Below are positions 50,664 to 60,633 of a stretch of DNA of 64,000 nucleotides, piece by piece. The DNA is from Chromatiales bacterium (lineage in GTDB: Bacteria; Pseudomonadota; Gammaproteobacteria; UBA6429). The notes beneath the pieces are model-generated. The model saw only the letters and a list, made by a program, of their open reading frames with translations, was not told where the DNA came from and ran no database searches. Each line of letters opens with the position of its first letter. The stretch's first letter is position 1. The position numbers and the translations under genes were made by a program. The DNA is taken from contig JALTJN010000470.1 of NCBI GenBank assembly GCA_027076405.1, forward strand, positions 1 through 64,000, given 5' to 3'.

Positions 50664-51260
50664 ATGACAATTTTAGGTTTGGAAAATTTTTCAGTATTGG
50701 CACTTAAACCGGTAAATTTAGAGGTTAAAGGAGAAATAATATGTTTATCGGGAGCATCCGGTGCGGGGAAGTCGCTTTTTTTACGTGCAATTGCTGATCT
50801 CATTGAGCATGAGGGTGAAGCAAGTTTGGATCAGGTCAAATGTAGCGAGACAAACCCGGTGCAATGGCGAAAATGGGTCGGATTTTTACCGGCTGAAAGT
50901 GCATGGTGGGATGACAAAATTGGTGATCACTTTAATAAAAAAAATAATCAATATTTACAGCAACTCAATTTACCCGAAGAAAGCATGAACTGGGACGTAT
51001 CGCGTTGTTCAACCGGTGAAAAACAACGGTTAGCGATTGCGCGCTTATTAGAACAGCAGCCAAAAGCTTTATTATTAGATGAACCTACTGCCAGTCTGGA
51101 TCCTGTAAGCGTAAAAGCGGTTGAGGCACTCATAATGAATTATTCAAAAACTTTTAATGCACCGGTTATCTGGGTCAGTCATGATCAGCTACAAATCAAA
51201 CGGCTAGCAAAGCAACGTTTTACTATAGCGAATAATGAAATCACCGAGGTAACCGTATGA
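50664..51260 (+). CDS. fetA: ABC transporter ATPase FetA-like
   Basis: This 198-residue ATP-binding subunit has Walker A SGASGAGKSLFLRAIADL, signature CSTGEKQRLAIARLL, Walker B ALLLDEPTASLDP and the H-loop His in WVSHD. Its gene overlaps the next, FetB, by 4 bases (ATGA). FetAB of E. coli exports iron and protects from oxidative stress. The assignment is from the permease type; iron as the substrate is inferred from family. Confidence 0.86.
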   Translation: MTILGLENFSVLALKPVNLEVKGEIICLSGASGAGKSLFLRAIADLIEHEGEASLDQVKCSETNPVQWRKWVGFLPAESAWWDDKIGDHFNKKNNQYLQQLNLPEESMNWDVSRCSTGEKQRLAIARLLEQQPKALLLDEPTASLDPVSVKAVEALIMNYSKTFNAPVIWVSHDQLQIKRLAKQRFTIANNEITEVTV

Positions 51261-52048
51261 ATGTCATCTCATTATCAAGTTTTGATTTATCTATGGCAGC
51301 CTTACTCATTGTTATGCTGGCAGTATTATCGATATTGTTAAAGCTAGAGCTGGCGACACGGTTAATTATTGCTGCCATTAGAACCGTTGTTCAGCTTTTA
51401 TTGATTGGCTTAGTGTTAAAAGAATTATTTGCACAGGTTGATCTTGTGTGGGTAACTCTTTTGTTTTTGATTATGCTGTTGATTGCTGGTCGGGAAGTCA
51501 TGGCGCGGCAACAACGCCGCTTTGGTGGATTATGGGGTTATGGTTTAGGCACATTTTCCATGTTTATTTCCTCCTTCACATTAACGGTCTATGCGTTAAT
51601 TGTCGTGATCGGTACAGAACCCTGGTACACACCGCAATATGCCATTCCGCTATTAGGTATGATGTTAGGAAACACAATGACCGGTGTTGCACTGGCACTA
51701 GACAAACTGACAACGCATGCATGGCAGCAACGTAATGAAATTGAAGCGCGCCTGATATTAGGACAAAATTGGAAAATAGCCATTGCTGATATAACCAGAG
51801 ACAGTGTTCGTGTTGGTATGATGCCAATGATCAATGCGATGGCTGCAGCAGGGATTGTGAGTTTGCCGGGTATGATGACAGGACAAATATTATCAGGTAC
51901 AGAACCCATGGAAGCGGTTAAATACCAGATTTTAATTATGTTTCTGATTACTGCAGGAACCGGTTTTTCGACTATGTTGGCGACATGGGTTGGTGCGCGG
52001 CATTTATTTGATGACAGGCAGCGTCTGCGGTTAGAGCGTTTAAGCTAA
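51257..52048 (+). CDS. fetB: ABC transporter permease FetB-like (UPF0014)
   Basis: This is a 263-residue inner membrane protein with about seven hydrophobic helices. It shows the UPF0014 family segments AIRTVVQLLLIGLVLKELF, AIPLLGMMLGNTMTGVALALDKL and MINAMAAAGIVSLPGMMTGQILSGTEPMEAVKYQILIMFLI. It is translationally coupled to fetA and would form the transport pair. The nearby CDGSH and globin genes give an iron/redox context. Confidence 0.9.
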   Translation: MNVISLSSFDLSMAALLIVMLAVLSILLKLELATRLIIAAIRTVVQLLLIGLVLKELFAQVDLVWVTLLFLIMLLIAGREVMARQQRRFGGLWGYGLGTFSMFISSFTLTVYALIVVIGTEPWYTPQYAIPLLGMMLGNTMTGVALALDKLTTHAWQQRNEIEARLILGQNWKIAIADITRDSVRVGMMPMINAMAAAGIVSLPGMMTGQILSGTEPMEAVKYQILIMFLITAGTGFSTMLATWVGARHLFDDRQRLRLERLS

Positions 52049-52060
52049 AGGGTTAGTTTT

Positions 52061-52516
52061 ATGAACGTAAATAGATTTTTAATATTTGTCTTTGTGATAT
52101 TGCAAATGGCGTCTCCTGTTTTTGCAGCAACGGTTTATAAATGGATTGATGGCGATGGGCAAATTCATTATGAAAGTAAACCGCAACATAAAAATGCAAA
52201 AAAACTTAAATTAAAAGATCGATATATTGATTCGGATAATAAAGCAGTTAAATCAAACCTAGATGAAGATAAGCAAAAAAAAGACGATATTGATTCAGAA
52301 CACAAATCAATAAACGAAGTAAAAATAATTAAGCAGGAACAAAAAGAATTAAAAATTACACGTTGTCATGCAGCAAAAGCGCAATTACAACGGGCGATAA
52401 ATTCAAAAGCATTGTATGATCTTGACGAGAAAGATAATCGTATTTTATTGCGTAAAAAACAGTATGTGCTTGCAATGAAGCAGGCAAGAGCAAGAGTAAA
52501 AAAATGGTGTCATTAG
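52061..52516 (+). CDS. DUF4124 domain protein, exported
   Basis: This 151-residue predicted exported protein has a signal peptide ending at about VFAAT. A DUF4124 segment follows (VYKWIDGDGQIHYESKPQHKNAKKLKL), then a Lys/Asp-rich linker and a helical C-terminus (RCHAAKAQLQRAINSKALYDLDE). The function is unknown; members are common as envelope proteins in gammaproteobacteria. It starts 12 bases after fetB. Confidence 0.82.
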   Translation: MNVNRFLIFVFVILQMASPVFAATVYKWIDGDGQIHYESKPQHKNAKKLKLKDRYIDSDNKAVKSNLDEDKQKKDDIDSEHKSINEVKIIKQEQKELKITRCHAAKAQLQRAINSKALYDLDEKDNRILLRKKQYVLAMKQARARVKKWCH

Positions 52517-52594
52517 TATATCATTCTTTTTAACATTGCCGGGATAAAAATTATTTAGCACTAATTGTGCAAGTTTTAACAAGAGGTTTTTAAA

Positions 52595-52879
52595 GTGGAT
52601 CAAATTTTAGTAGAAAAAAATGTATCTTCAATGAAGATGGAAGTCATGGGTGTGTTTGACTGGGCAACATGGGAAAAAGAAGTGTCAGAATTTCCATGGG
52701 AATATAAAATGACCGAGTCGTGTTATATCGTTGAAGGTGAAGCTATTGTGACGCCTGAAGGTGGTGAACCCGTCACAATAGAGCGTGGCGATTATGTAAT
52801 TTTTCCTAAAGGTATGAAATGCACTTGGAAAATTACCGATGCAATTGAAAAATACTATAATTTTAGTGATGTTGATTAG
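52595..52879 (+). CDS. Cupin domain protein (DUF861 type)
   Basis: This 94-residue single-domain cupin reads WEYKMTESCYIVEGEAIVTPEGGEPVTIERGDYVIFPKGMKCTWKI, the Cupin_3/DUF861 pattern of (S)-ureidoglycine aminohydrolase-like proteins. One metal ligand set appears reduced: the usual HxH is replaced by TESC-type residues, so metal binding is uncertain. The GTG start is preceded by AAGAGG. No pathway context. Confidence 0.82.
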   Translation: MDQILVEKNVSSMKMEVMGVFDWATWEKEVSEFPWEYKMTESCYIVEGEAIVTPEGGEPVTIERGDYVIFPKGMKCTWKITDAIEKYYNFSDVD

Positions 52880-52930
52880 GATAAAGAAGAGCGATCTTGA
52901 TTACTAAAAGATTTAATGCCTCCGATATTA

Positions 52931-53614
52931 TTATCTTTTTAAAATAGCAATCCAGCGCCATAAATTTAACAGGCTTGCCAGTGAGCCTGCTAAATAAGTT
53001 AAAGCCGCTGCACGTAAAATTCTGCGTACTTTAGGAATATCTTCCGCTTCAATGTATCCCGATTCTAAAATGGGTAATGCTTTGTTAAAGCTGGCATCTG
53101 TTTCTACCGGTAAGGTAACAAGGTGAACAATGCTGGCCATGAACATGGAGCTGATTCCAATAAAAAATAACACTCCACCCAGCGCAGGTGCACGTGTTAA
53201 TGCGGTGACTAGTGGCATCACCATTATTGCAGCAACGCCGAATTTTTGCACTGTGTTAGCAAATATCGCTAAACGTCCACGCCAGGCTAATAGAGGTTCA
53301 TTGCGATTGTCTTGAATGGCATGGCCAACTTCATGCGCAGCCACTGCTATTGCAGTAAGTGATTTATTATCGAAGTTGTCAGGAGATAAGCGAACAACTT
53401 TATCGGTAGGATCATAGTGATCGGAATTGGGTTCTGTTTTTTCAACTTTTACATCCGGCATACCAAACCGATCCAGTAAATGCCGGGCAAGCTCTCCGCC
53501 TGTTCCCTGTAAACGCTCTAGTGGTTTTGCATAACGACGAAAAGTATATTGTGCCCACCACTGTGGTCCAAATAAAAGAGTAAGGATTAACAAAAGTATA
53601 ATAATAAAATACAT
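52931..53614 (-). CDS. Zinc metallopeptidase, YugP family
   Basis: This is a 227-residue membrane protease. An N-terminal helix is followed by YDPTDKVVRLSPDNFDNKSLTAIAVAAHEVGHAIQD with the zinc-binding HExxH (HEVGH) at about 94-98. Two further hydrophobic segments and a C-terminal helical region follow. The DUF2059/YugP (PF04298) family is named for the Bacillus protein. The substrate is unknown. It is the last gene of a leftward group starting with the SPOR gene. Confidence 0.9.
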   Translation of the reverse strand: MYFIIILLLILTLLFGPQWWAQYTFRRYAKPLERLQGTGGELARHLLDRFGMPDVKVEKTEPNSDHYDPTDKVVRLSPDNFDNKSLTAIAVAAHEVGHAIQDNRNEPLLAWRGRLAIFANTVQKFGVAAIMVMPLVTALTRAPALGGVLFFIGISSMFMASIVHLVTLPVETDASFNKALPILESGYIEAEDIPKVRRILRAAALTYLAGSLASLLNLWRWIAILKR

Positions 53615-53639
53615 GAAATATTAGATGGTATAAATTATC

Positions 53640-54014
53640 TTAAGGCGTTAGCCATTGACGGGCATCGGATAAAGTAGCAAATAATTTTTTTTGTGGGCCA
53701 TGAATGTCGACTAGTGTTTTATTAATGTAATTTTCTATTAATATTTGCAATGATGGATTAGAATTAATTAAAGCCACTTTGATATTTTTATTATATTGAT
53801 AATCTTTAGTTTCGAAGATCTTTGTTATTTCGACATCGGTATCACTAACATTAACTGCGCTAATATGATTAAAATCAGAAAGAATATATTTGCTTTTTTT
53901 ATACTTGGCATTTCCAACTAATGCACTATTTGATTTAATGATATCGTCTGAAGTTAGTTCGCCGCTATAAGTAACAAGGACACCTTTATCTTCCCATTGA
54001 TGTTTGAATGACAT
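53640..54014 (-). CDS. STAS/SpoIIAA-like small protein
   Basis: This 124-residue protein reads WEDKGVLVTYSGELTSDDIIKSNSALVGNAKYKKSKYILSDFNHISAVNVSD, an alternating strand/helix order like SpoIIAA-like or STAS domains. It has no signal peptide and no enzymatic motif. A conserved phosphorylatable Ser was not identified with certainty. Start ATG at 54014. It is 17 bases downstream of the SPOR gene. Identity is tentative. Confidence 0.6.
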   Translation of the reverse strand: MSFKHQWEDKGVLVTYSGELTSDDIIKSNSALVGNAKYKKSKYILSDFNHISAVNVSDTDVEITKIFETKDYQYNKNIKVALINSNPSLQILIENYINKTLVDIHGPQKKLFATLSDARQWLTP

Positions 54015-54031
54015 AGCTAAATCTGATGCTT

Positions 54032-54613
54032 TTAACTTTTATTTTTAACGACGATGGAGGCTATCCCTAAAGCTCTTAAACGTCTGCGAGTGTTATTTAA
54101 TATTTTAATATTATTCATTGGGCCAATTCGTACGCGATGCCAGGTATCGGTATCATTTATTCTTACTTTTTGTATGCTGGCTTCAATACCTTGTAAGGCA
54201 AGACGGGCTTTTAATTTATCGGCCTCTTCAAATTTCTTGAATGAGCCGGCCTGAAGAATATATTGATGATGAACAGTGGACGTTGTGTTTTTACTGTCCG
54301 TGTTGATTAACTCTTGTTCGGGTATCGCAACCTCTAGCTCGGGCAGGATTGTATAAAAATCAAATTTTGGTTTGTTAGTGACGGGAGGTTTCGGCGGTAT
54401 TTGTGTCTGTTTCTTTTTAACACCACGGGCTTCATTTTTTTCCTGAAAAACTTTAGTGACGGTTTCAGTAATGGCAATTTTACCGCTGCTATTGTCTTTT
54501 ATATAGACAAGCAGCGCGACAAACAAGCCTATAGTCAGACCGGCAAACATCCATATCCAGCCGGGTATTGGTTTGGCTTCTTTGTGCTGGCTTTTTGCGT
54601 AATCTCTAGGCAT
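54032..54613 (-). CDS. SPOR-domain cell-division-type protein (FtsN-like)
   Basis: This 193-residue protein has a short cytosolic start, a transmembrane helix (IWMFAGLTIGLFVALLVYI at about 20-38), a Lys/Pro linker and a C-terminal SPOR domain (about 112-190: HHQYILQAGSFKKFEEADKLKARLALQGIEASIQKV). SPOR domains bind denuded septal glycan. The gene follows argS on the same strand, a conserved argS-SPOR arrangement in gammaproteobacteria. Confidence 0.9.
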   Translation of the reverse strand: MPRDYAKSQHKEAKPIPGWIWMFAGLTIGLFVALLVYIKDNSSGKIAITETVTKVFQEKNEARGVKKKQTQIPPKPPVTNKPKFDFYTILPELEVAIPEQELINTDSKNTTSTVHHQYILQAGSFKKFEEADKLKARLALQGIEASIQKVRINDTDTWHRVRIGPMNNIKILNNTRRRLRALGIASIVVKNKS

Positions 54614-54655
54614 TTTCGTTTTCTTTTAATTTATAGATTGATGGTGGTTAATCGA

Positions 54656-56425
54656 TTACATTTTCTCTGGTGCGGACACACCTAGCAAGCCTAAACCATT
54701 TTGTAGCACTTGTTTGGTTGCACTGATTAACGCCAGACGTGAATCGCGAATGCTGGCATCGTCAACAATAAACTGATGGGCATTGTAATATGTGTGTAAA
54801 TCGTTGGCTAAGTCACGTAAGTAATGTGCAAGTTGATGTGGCTCATGATTCAAGGCGGCTGTTTCAACAAGTTCGGCAAACTTGGACAAGGTTGTCATTA
54901 ATGCTTGCTCATGTTTTTCGTTAAGTTTATCCAGATTAGCTAAGCCGTTATCCTGATTGTAAGCAAACCCTTTTTCATCTAACTGACGCAGCACGCTACA
55001 AACACGGGCATGGGCATATTGAATGTAATACATCGGGTTTTCGTTTGATTTTGATTTTGCTAATTCCAAATCAAAATCAAGGTGCTGTTCACACTTACGC
55101 ATAACATAAAAGAAACGCGCTGCATCACTCCCCACTTCTTTACGTAACTGACGCAAGGTGACAAATTCACCGGAGCGGGTCGACATTTGCATTTTTTCTT
55201 TACCGCGATAAAGAATGGCAAACTGAACCAGCAAGACATGCAGTTTTTCAGGGTTATCGCCAACGGCTTCCATTGCCGCCTTTACCCGGGGAACATAACC
55301 GTGATGATCGGCACCCCAAACATCAATGACCTGATCGTAACCGCGTTCAAGTTTATTCATGTGGTAAGCAACATCAGAGGCAAAGTAAGTGGACTGTCCA
55401 TTGGCGCGAACGAGGACACGATCTTTTTCATCACCAAATTCAGTAGACTTAAACCAAATAGCCCCTTCACGTTCTTCGGCATGACCTGATTTTACTAAAC
55501 GCTCAACAGCAGCTGTAACCAGGCCCTTGTCGGTTAAGCTGCGCTCAGAAAACCATTCTTCGTAGACAACACCGAAGTGAGCTAAGTCGTCACGAATATC
55601 ATCAATGATGTAATTTAAACCAGTATCAAAAATAAAGCGGTAGTTTTCAGCGCCTAAAGACTCTTTCGCCTGAACGATAACGGCGTCAATAAATGTCTCT
55701 TTATCACCACCGTCACATTCATCAGCGGGTAAATCTTTAGCAATTTCACTCCATTGCTGTTGAAATTTATCGGCATTATTACGATGTAAGTGTGCCGCTA
55801 TGTCCCACACATAATCACCTTTATAGCCATTGACCGGAAAATAGTCAGGATCGGGTAATGCACCACAAAGGCTGAGGTAGCGAATCCAGACACTGGCGCA
55901 GAGAATATCCATTTGGCGACCTGCATCATTGACGTAATATTCACGGTGCACGTCAAAACCGGCGGCAGCGAGCAAATCTGCAACGGCGGCGCCATAGGCG
56001 GCACCTCGGCCGTGACCGACATGGAGAGGACCGGTTGGATTAGCAGAAACAAACTCAACCTGAACGCGTTTACCGCGGCCAATGGTTGAGTGACCATAGG
56101 CTTCACCGGCATCAAGAATAGCGGGGATAACGGTGGTTAGGGTTTTTGCATTCATGAAGAAATTAATAAAACCGGGGCCGGCGATTTCGACTTTATCAAT
56201 ATCGGTATTTTCAGGTAAAGCAGCAACAATTTTATCAGCCAGATCACGCGGTTTTTGTTTTGCAGGTTTGGCCAGCATCATTGCCAGGTTTGAGGCAAAG
56301 TCACCATGACTCGGATCACGGGTATGTTCGATATTGATTTTAACGCTGATATCGTCGGCTAAAACACCATCTTTTTTTAATGTTTCTACGACGTTTTTGA
56401 GTAATACGGTGAGTGCTGCTTTCAT
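54656..56425 (-). CDS. argS: Arginyl-tRNA synthetase
   Basis: This is a class I aminoacyl-tRNA synthetase of 589 residues (E. coli 577). The HIGH-type motif is in [19 protein letters not shown] near residue 130, and the degenerate KMSKS equivalent [10 protein letters not shown] lies near 375. The C-terminal anticodon-binding domain ends with [10 protein letters not shown]. It lies upstream of the SPOR gene. In many relatives priA is adjacent, but here priA is about 6 kb away across a block of accessory genes. Confidence 0.96.
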   Translation of the reverse strand: MKAALTVLLKNVVETLKKDGVLADDISVKINIEHTRDPSHGDFASNLAMMLAKPAKQKPRDLADKIVAALPENTDIDKVEIAGPGFINFFMNAKTLTTVIPAILDAGEAYGHSTIGRGKRVQVEFVSANPTGPLHVGHGRGAAYGAAVADLLAAAGFDVHREYYVNDAGRQMDILCASVWIRYLSLCGALPDPDYFPVNGYKGDYVWDIAAHLHRNNADKFQQQWSEIAKDLPADECDGGDKETFIDAVIVQAKESLGAENYRFIFDTGLNYIIDDIRDDLAHFGVVYEEWFSERSLTDKGLVTAAVERLVKSGHAEEREGAIWFKSTEFGDEKDRVLVRANGQSTYFASDVAYHMNKLERGYDQVIDVWGADHHGYVPRVKAAMEAVGDNPEKLHVLLVQFAILYRGKEKMQMSTRSGEFVTLRQLRKEVGSDAARFFYVMRKCEQHLDFDLELAKSKSNENPMYYIQYAHARVCSVLRQLDEKGFAYNQDNGLANLDKLNEKHEQALMTTLSKFAELVETAALNHEPHQLAHYLRDLANDLHTYYNAHQFIVDDASIRDSRLALISATKQVLQNGLGLLGVSAPEKM

Positions 56426-56546
56426 GATTGAGATAAATAACCTGAGTTTTACGGATAATTAAAACTCAGATTATATCATTACAAAGACGGGCGTACCTTG
56501 ATATTTATACTGGAAAATTTATTCAGAAAAATTTATTCAGGATCAT

Positions 56547-57896
56547 TTATTTAGAAAAGTAGGCCTCAATCGTTTTTATTTTTTCTCGTGGCACGATCAT
56601 CGAAAATTTACCACCACTGACCTTTTTTTGTAAATAAAGGTTTTTTTCATCCAGTTTTATTAACTGCCCCTTACGCTCATGACCTTGTTTAGTGATGACA
56701 CGAACATAATCACTGATGTGGTTTTTAGCTTGCCGCAAGCGAATAGGGTGATATTTTGCCGGTGCTTTAACGTACTTTTTAGGTGTTTCAATTTTAACCG
56801 GTGCTTTGACCGGCTCGCCACGTAGCAAAGAATTAAAATCCAGACTCCTTGCCCGTTGCTGTTCAAAATCAGCGGCAAATTTAGCTGGGGGCAACTTAAA
56901 ACTGAGATCCTCAACTAAAAGGCCATTGATTTTTAGATTAACATTAAGGTCTTCTAAAACCTTTTCCATTGGTGTCATGCTCAACATAAGAGGATTAAAG
57001 TCTTCTTTGGGTTCTATTGTCAGCGTGACAATATCCGGCTTGAGTAAAAAATCTTTATACGCACCACGTAAACCTTTGCCCGGTGCAAAACCCCATGTCA
57101 TAAAAAAATATTTATCAGACTGGGCAACTTCAGCATTAATGAAATCTTCTTTTTTCATATTACTGAGTGCAGCACAATATTTTACTAAACGTGGACTGTA
57201 GGTTTGATCTTTATAGCTGATTTTAGCTTTAGCCAGTTTTGGCATTTTACCCTGCATCATTTTATCAGAAGACAAGCTGCTAACATCTGCAATATGAATG
57301 CTAGCTGTAATATCGCCCATTTGTTTTGTGCTGGCAGACAGGTTGAAGACGAGAGTTTTCTCCTCTTCATTAAAATTATATGCAAAACGAAGGTGAGATT
57401 TTAAACGGCTATACCCCATTTCTTTATAATCAGCCGGGCCAAACAAACTTTTACCCGCGCATATTTTACGTTCTGAGGCATAGATTGGTTGCATGCGTTT
57501 TACCAGACGATCCAGCCATTGCGCCGTTTCACCATGTAAATCCAGATAAAAATTATCAATTGAAATACCAAGATGATCCGGTAGCTCACCCTGATTAAGT
57601 TGAGCCGGACCCCGCATCATATAAGCATATCCGGGTGTTTCAAAAGTGATATCACCAAGAGTTAGTGTTTCTGGCAAGAAGCCGGCAGAGATGCGTACAT
57701 TTTTTAATTCAACATTACCGGAAATTATCGAGGTTGATAAATCGCTGTATTTAATTTGTACCAGTGGTGATAGAGACCGCAGAGTACTATCAATATTTGT
57801 TTTAAATTGATGATGTACATAGCCGGTAATCCCCGCTGCAAGTGCAAGTAACGCCAGCAAAGCAGCGATTAGGATATTTCTAATGTGTCGTGGCAC
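56547..57896 (-). CDS. Unknown membrane-anchored envelope protein with Sm-like C-terminal segment
   Basis: This 449-residue protein has one N-terminal helix (ILIAALLALLALAAGITGYV) and a long, strand-rich periplasmic part. SLSPLVQIKYSDLSTSIISGNVELKNVRISAGFLP is AsmA-like/DUF945-like in style. Ends with a short module, YVRVITKQGHERKGQLIKLDEKNLYLQKKVSGGKFSMIVPREKIKTIEAYFSK, reminiscent of Sm/SH3-like barrels. No family assigned. It lies 41 bases downstream of the SPFH gene on the same strand, so the two probably function together. Confidence 0.7.
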   Translation of the reverse strand: MPRHIRNILIAALLALLALAAGITGYVHHQFKTNIDSTLRSLSPLVQIKYSDLSTSIISGNVELKNVRISAGFLPETLTLGDITFETPGYAYMMRGPAQLNQGELPDHLGISIDNFYLDLHGETAQWLDRLVKRMQPIYASERKICAGKSLFGPADYKEMGYSRLKSHLRFAYNFNEEEKTLVFNLSASTKQMGDITASIHIADVSSLSSDKMMQGKMPKLAKAKISYKDQTYSPRLVKYCAALSNMKKEDFINAEVAQSDKYFFMTWGFAPGKGLRGAYKDFLLKPDIVTLTIEPKEDFNPLMLSMTPMEKVLEDLNVNLKINGLLVEDLSFKLPPAKFAADFEQQRARSLDFNSLLRGEPVKAPVKIETPKKYVKAPAKYHPIRLRQAKNHISDYVRVITKQGHERKGQLIKLDEKNLYLQKKVSGGKFSMIVPREKIKTIEAYFSK

Positions 57897-57937
57897 GATG
57901 ATGATTCCTCAAATAATTTTTGTTCTACGCTAAAAAA

Positions 57938-59629
57938 TTAACGCTTTTTCGATTTCGAATTCAACCCTTTTAAGGTTTCTAATAAATTTGATGCGCCTAA
58001 AACAGCTGCTGCACCTTCATAACCAGTGCCTGTTCCGTTTACCAGTACTGTGGGTACTTTAACAATAGCAGGGTTTTTAACTGCGGCATCGAGTGTTTTT
58101 TCTAAAGCCTGTAACTGCATGGCACGTTCCTGACCTAAAACATTTGCTTGTGCTTGCTGGCCTTTAGCAATCTCTATTAGCTTGAGTTTTTCACCTTCAC
58201 CTTCTAATTGTAATTGACGTTTACGGTGCTTCGCAGCCTGTTTGGCAATTTCAGCTTTAACCAGCTGACCTTGTTGATCAGCGGTGGCGCGTTCACGCTC
58301 TACTGCAATACGTTGGCGTTGTGCCTGCTGTTCTTTTATATATGTGGTTTTAAGTTGCGAAGCGAGCTGTTCACGTAAAGTTGCAACCAGTAATTCTGGC
58401 GGGATAGCAGGTTCACCCATGCGCACCTCCTGAATGCTGACTCCGGCTTTTAACCCTTCAGGAATAATTGCTTTTTCCAGCAGCTTAACGATTTCATCCC
58501 GTTTGAGCATAAAGTCCAGCGCCCGACGTTCTTTGACACCACCAATAGTACGAAGAATGTCACGAATAGCGGGGGTGATAATATTGTCTTCTACCTGCTG
58601 TAAATTACCGATGGTAGCAACAACAATAGGCGCATTTTCAGGATGAACCTGAACAACAATGCGCATCTCAACTGGCACCGTCCAACCTTCTACCCGCACT
58701 AAAATAGCGGAAGAAGCGGCATTTTTAGGGACGGCTAATTTTTCAGATGTTTCGGTTTGTTTGATTCTGCCATTATCATCGACGCGTAAATCAATCTGGC
58801 GACGGGTATAACCGCCTTTATAAGTCCACGTCTGCAAGCGGGTTGGAATAATGGTGGCAATATAAGCACGGTTATTGAGGTAGTAACGTCCGGGTGGCAA
58901 AGGTTCATCCCACACACCGACACAACCTTTTGGAACGATAGGCGTTGCGACTTTCGCACCTTCCTTACCATTTTTTAGCATGACCTCGGGACAATTATTA
59001 TTGGTTTGAACATTTGAACGTATAACCGCAACATGGCCGGTTGGTACATCTAATGCTTTTGCTGCAGTTACATCAAAGAGGTAACGGTTAATACGGTATT
59101 TACCCGGACGCAATACAGTGAGCTGAGGCCCTTTTTGTCCTTTTCCTTTAGTTAAGAAGTGTTTGGCGTTAAGCATATTCTGAAATTGATCTTCAGGCCA
59201 TTCATCAGCAATAAACTGACCCTGACGTAAAGGCAAACCATCTTTTGCATTCAGGATACCGTATTGACCTTCTTTAATTTCAATAACCGGGACGCTGGTA
59301 TTCACTTCATTTAAGATGCGAACAAAAGGCATAAAGTGAAATCCGGGGCCGATGATTTCAGCCTGAGGGCCTTTTTCACCATCGGGTGCAATAATTTTGC
59401 CTGGTGGTAAATTTGAAGCAAGGTAGATGCGTTCTAAATGACCGACTTCGTTAGCACCTATAATGACAAAGGAGCGAGAACCAAGAAGGAATAAGCCAAC
59501 TGCAACTAATCCAAACTGTAGTATACGGGTAAAAATGAGTGACTTTTGCTCATCCCCTTTATCAATGGGATTTTTGAGTAAATAGCCCGCCCACGCCAGC
59601 ATTGCAATTGAAATTAAACCTAAAAACAT
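57938..59629 (-). CDS. SPFH/Band 7 domain membrane protein
   Basis: This 563-residue protein has two N-terminal membrane segments (about 2-18 and 32-50). Repeated beta-rich modules follow (YGILNAKDGLPLRQGQFIA; GHVAVIRSNVQTNNNCPEV) before a Band 7/SPFH domain at about 290-430 containing VEGWTVPVEMRIVVQVHPENAPIVVATIGNLQQVEDNIITPAIRDILRTIGG. A charged Ala/Gln/Arg-rich coiled coil (QQAQRQRIAVERERATADQQG) completes it. It is probably an oligomeric membrane scaffold like flotillin or HflK. It is cotranscribed with the unknown envelope protein downstream. Confidence 0.88.
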   Translation of the reverse strand: MFLGLISIAMLAWAGYLLKNPIDKGDEQKSLIFTRILQFGLVAVGLFLLGSRSFVIIGANEVGHLERIYLASNLPPGKIIAPDGEKGPQAEIIGPGFHFMPFVRILNEVNTSVPVIEIKEGQYGILNAKDGLPLRQGQFIADEWPEDQFQNMLNAKHFLTKGKGQKGPQLTVLRPGKYRINRYLFDVTAAKALDVPTGHVAVIRSNVQTNNNCPEVMLKNGKEGAKVATPIVPKGCVGVWDEPLPPGRYYLNNRAYIATIIPTRLQTWTYKGGYTRRQIDLRVDDNGRIKQTETSEKLAVPKNAASSAILVRVEGWTVPVEMRIVVQVHPENAPIVVATIGNLQQVEDNIITPAIRDILRTIGGVKERRALDFMLKRDEIVKLLEKAIIPEGLKAGVSIQEVRMGEPAIPPELLVATLREQLASQLKTTYIKEQQAQRQRIAVERERATADQQGQLVKAEIAKQAAKHRKRQLQLEGEGEKLKLIEIAKGQQAQANVLGQERAMQLQALEKTLDAAVKNPAIVKVPTVLVNGTGTGYEGAAAVLGASNLLETLKGLNSKSKKR

Positions 59630-59895
59630 AACCTGCCCCTTATATTCGTCCTTAAAATATGAACGTATGAGGTTATGGAGTTAGCTATACGATTGCAAGA
59701 GAGAAAGGTTACAGAGTGTTGAATTTATTGGATAAAAAGGGATTTTCGTAGGCGAATACTTACAAATTTGAAAAATGTGAGTGAACATTAAGACCGCGTC
59801 TTTGCGTGATAACATCAAAAAGCTAATTCTGTTTCAATGAAAATAAACATTAAATCAATGGGGTAGGAGATTTTGGTACTACCGCCTGAAGCTGT

Positions 59896-60255
59896 TTATA
59901 TTGCATAGTGAATATCAAATTCAATCGCTTTTGCAACAGGCTTAATACCACGACCTTGTTTACTTTTTACAAGCTCAACTATGCCATAACGAGCTAAGGT
60001 TTTTAATGTACGATTTATATTGCTTTGTTCTCGACCAAGTAGGTCAGCTAATTCTTTCATTGTTTGTGGGTTTTCGTTATTGATCACTTTTAATAATTGA
60101 ACATTATTTTCACTAAGAATTTGAGCGAGTGATTTCATAGAAGAAAACCAGACCTTTGGCTCACCACGTTTTACAGTATAGCGACCAGCTGCAATATCTA
60201 TAGTGCGTTTTTGAAATGCCTCACGAGGCATAATGCCAACTTTAAGTGTTTTCAT
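59896..60255 (-). CDS. Putative TumA-type antitoxin, winged-helix protein
   Basis: This protein of about 119 residues has a C-terminal MarR/ArsR-like winged helix (MKELADLLGREQSNINRTLKTLARYGIVELVKSKQGRGIKPVAKAIEF). The N-terminal segment, MPREAFQKRTIDIAAGRYTVKRGEPKVWFSSM, matches HVO_A0114-type DNA-binding proteins that accompany TumE toxins. The ATG at 60255 is preferred over a GTG at 60264. It starts 14 bases after the toxin stop codon (60270). It probably neutralises the toxin and represses the operon. Confidence 0.8.
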   Translation of the reverse strand: MKTLKVGIMPREAFQKRTIDIAAGRYTVKRGEPKVWFSSMKSLAQILSENNVQLLKVINNENPQTMKELADLLGREQSNINRTLKTLARYGIVELVKSKQGRGIKPVAKAIEFDIHYAI

Positions 60256-60269
60256 CTTTAGCACCGTTT

Positions 60270-60620
60270 TTAAGTATTAAGAATTTTGTTAATGTGTTGA
60301 TAGAAATCATTCAGTAATTGTTCAGCATTTTTAAATTGATAAGGTGTACCTTTGTCATTCATATTGGTATGTAAGTGATCATACTCAACAATTCTACCAC
60401 TAAAACCCGATTTTTTATTCGACTTAATAGCATGAGCATTGTCCATACCGAAAATACGTTGGTTATGGTTATCATGCAGGGTTAAATTATAGCTAATACC
60501 ATGAGGGCGCTGCGGCGTCACATCAACCTGTTTAGCTTCAATTTTATGCCAATAGCCATTGTTCTCGAAATAGGTTGTACCATTTAATTCGAGTAATACG
60601 TCTAAGCTGGGATCTCGCAT
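60270..60620 (-). CDS. Putative TumE family toxin (DUF6516)
   Basis: This protein of about 116 residues reads MRDPSLDVLLELNGTTYFENNGYWHKIEAKQVDVTPQRPHGISYNLTLHDNHNQRIFGMDNAHAI. It ends with the conserved YDHLHTNMNDKGTPYQFKNAEQLLNDFYQHIN, the DUF6516/TumE pattern. The ATG at 60620 is chosen because the family starts MRDPSLD and AAGGAA precedes it; an in-frame ATG at 60641 lies within a palindrome. Toxin-first order with the winged-helix antitoxin downstream is typical of this TA type. The toxic activity of the family is not established here. Confidence 0.8.
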   Translation of the reverse strand: MRDPSLDVLLELNGTTYFENNGYWHKIEAKQVDVTPQRPHGISYNLTLHDNHNQRIFGMDNAHAIKSNKKSGFSGRIVEYDHLHTNMNDKGTPYQFKNAEQLLNDFYQHINKILNT

Positions 60621-60633
60621 ACTTTCCTTGTTG

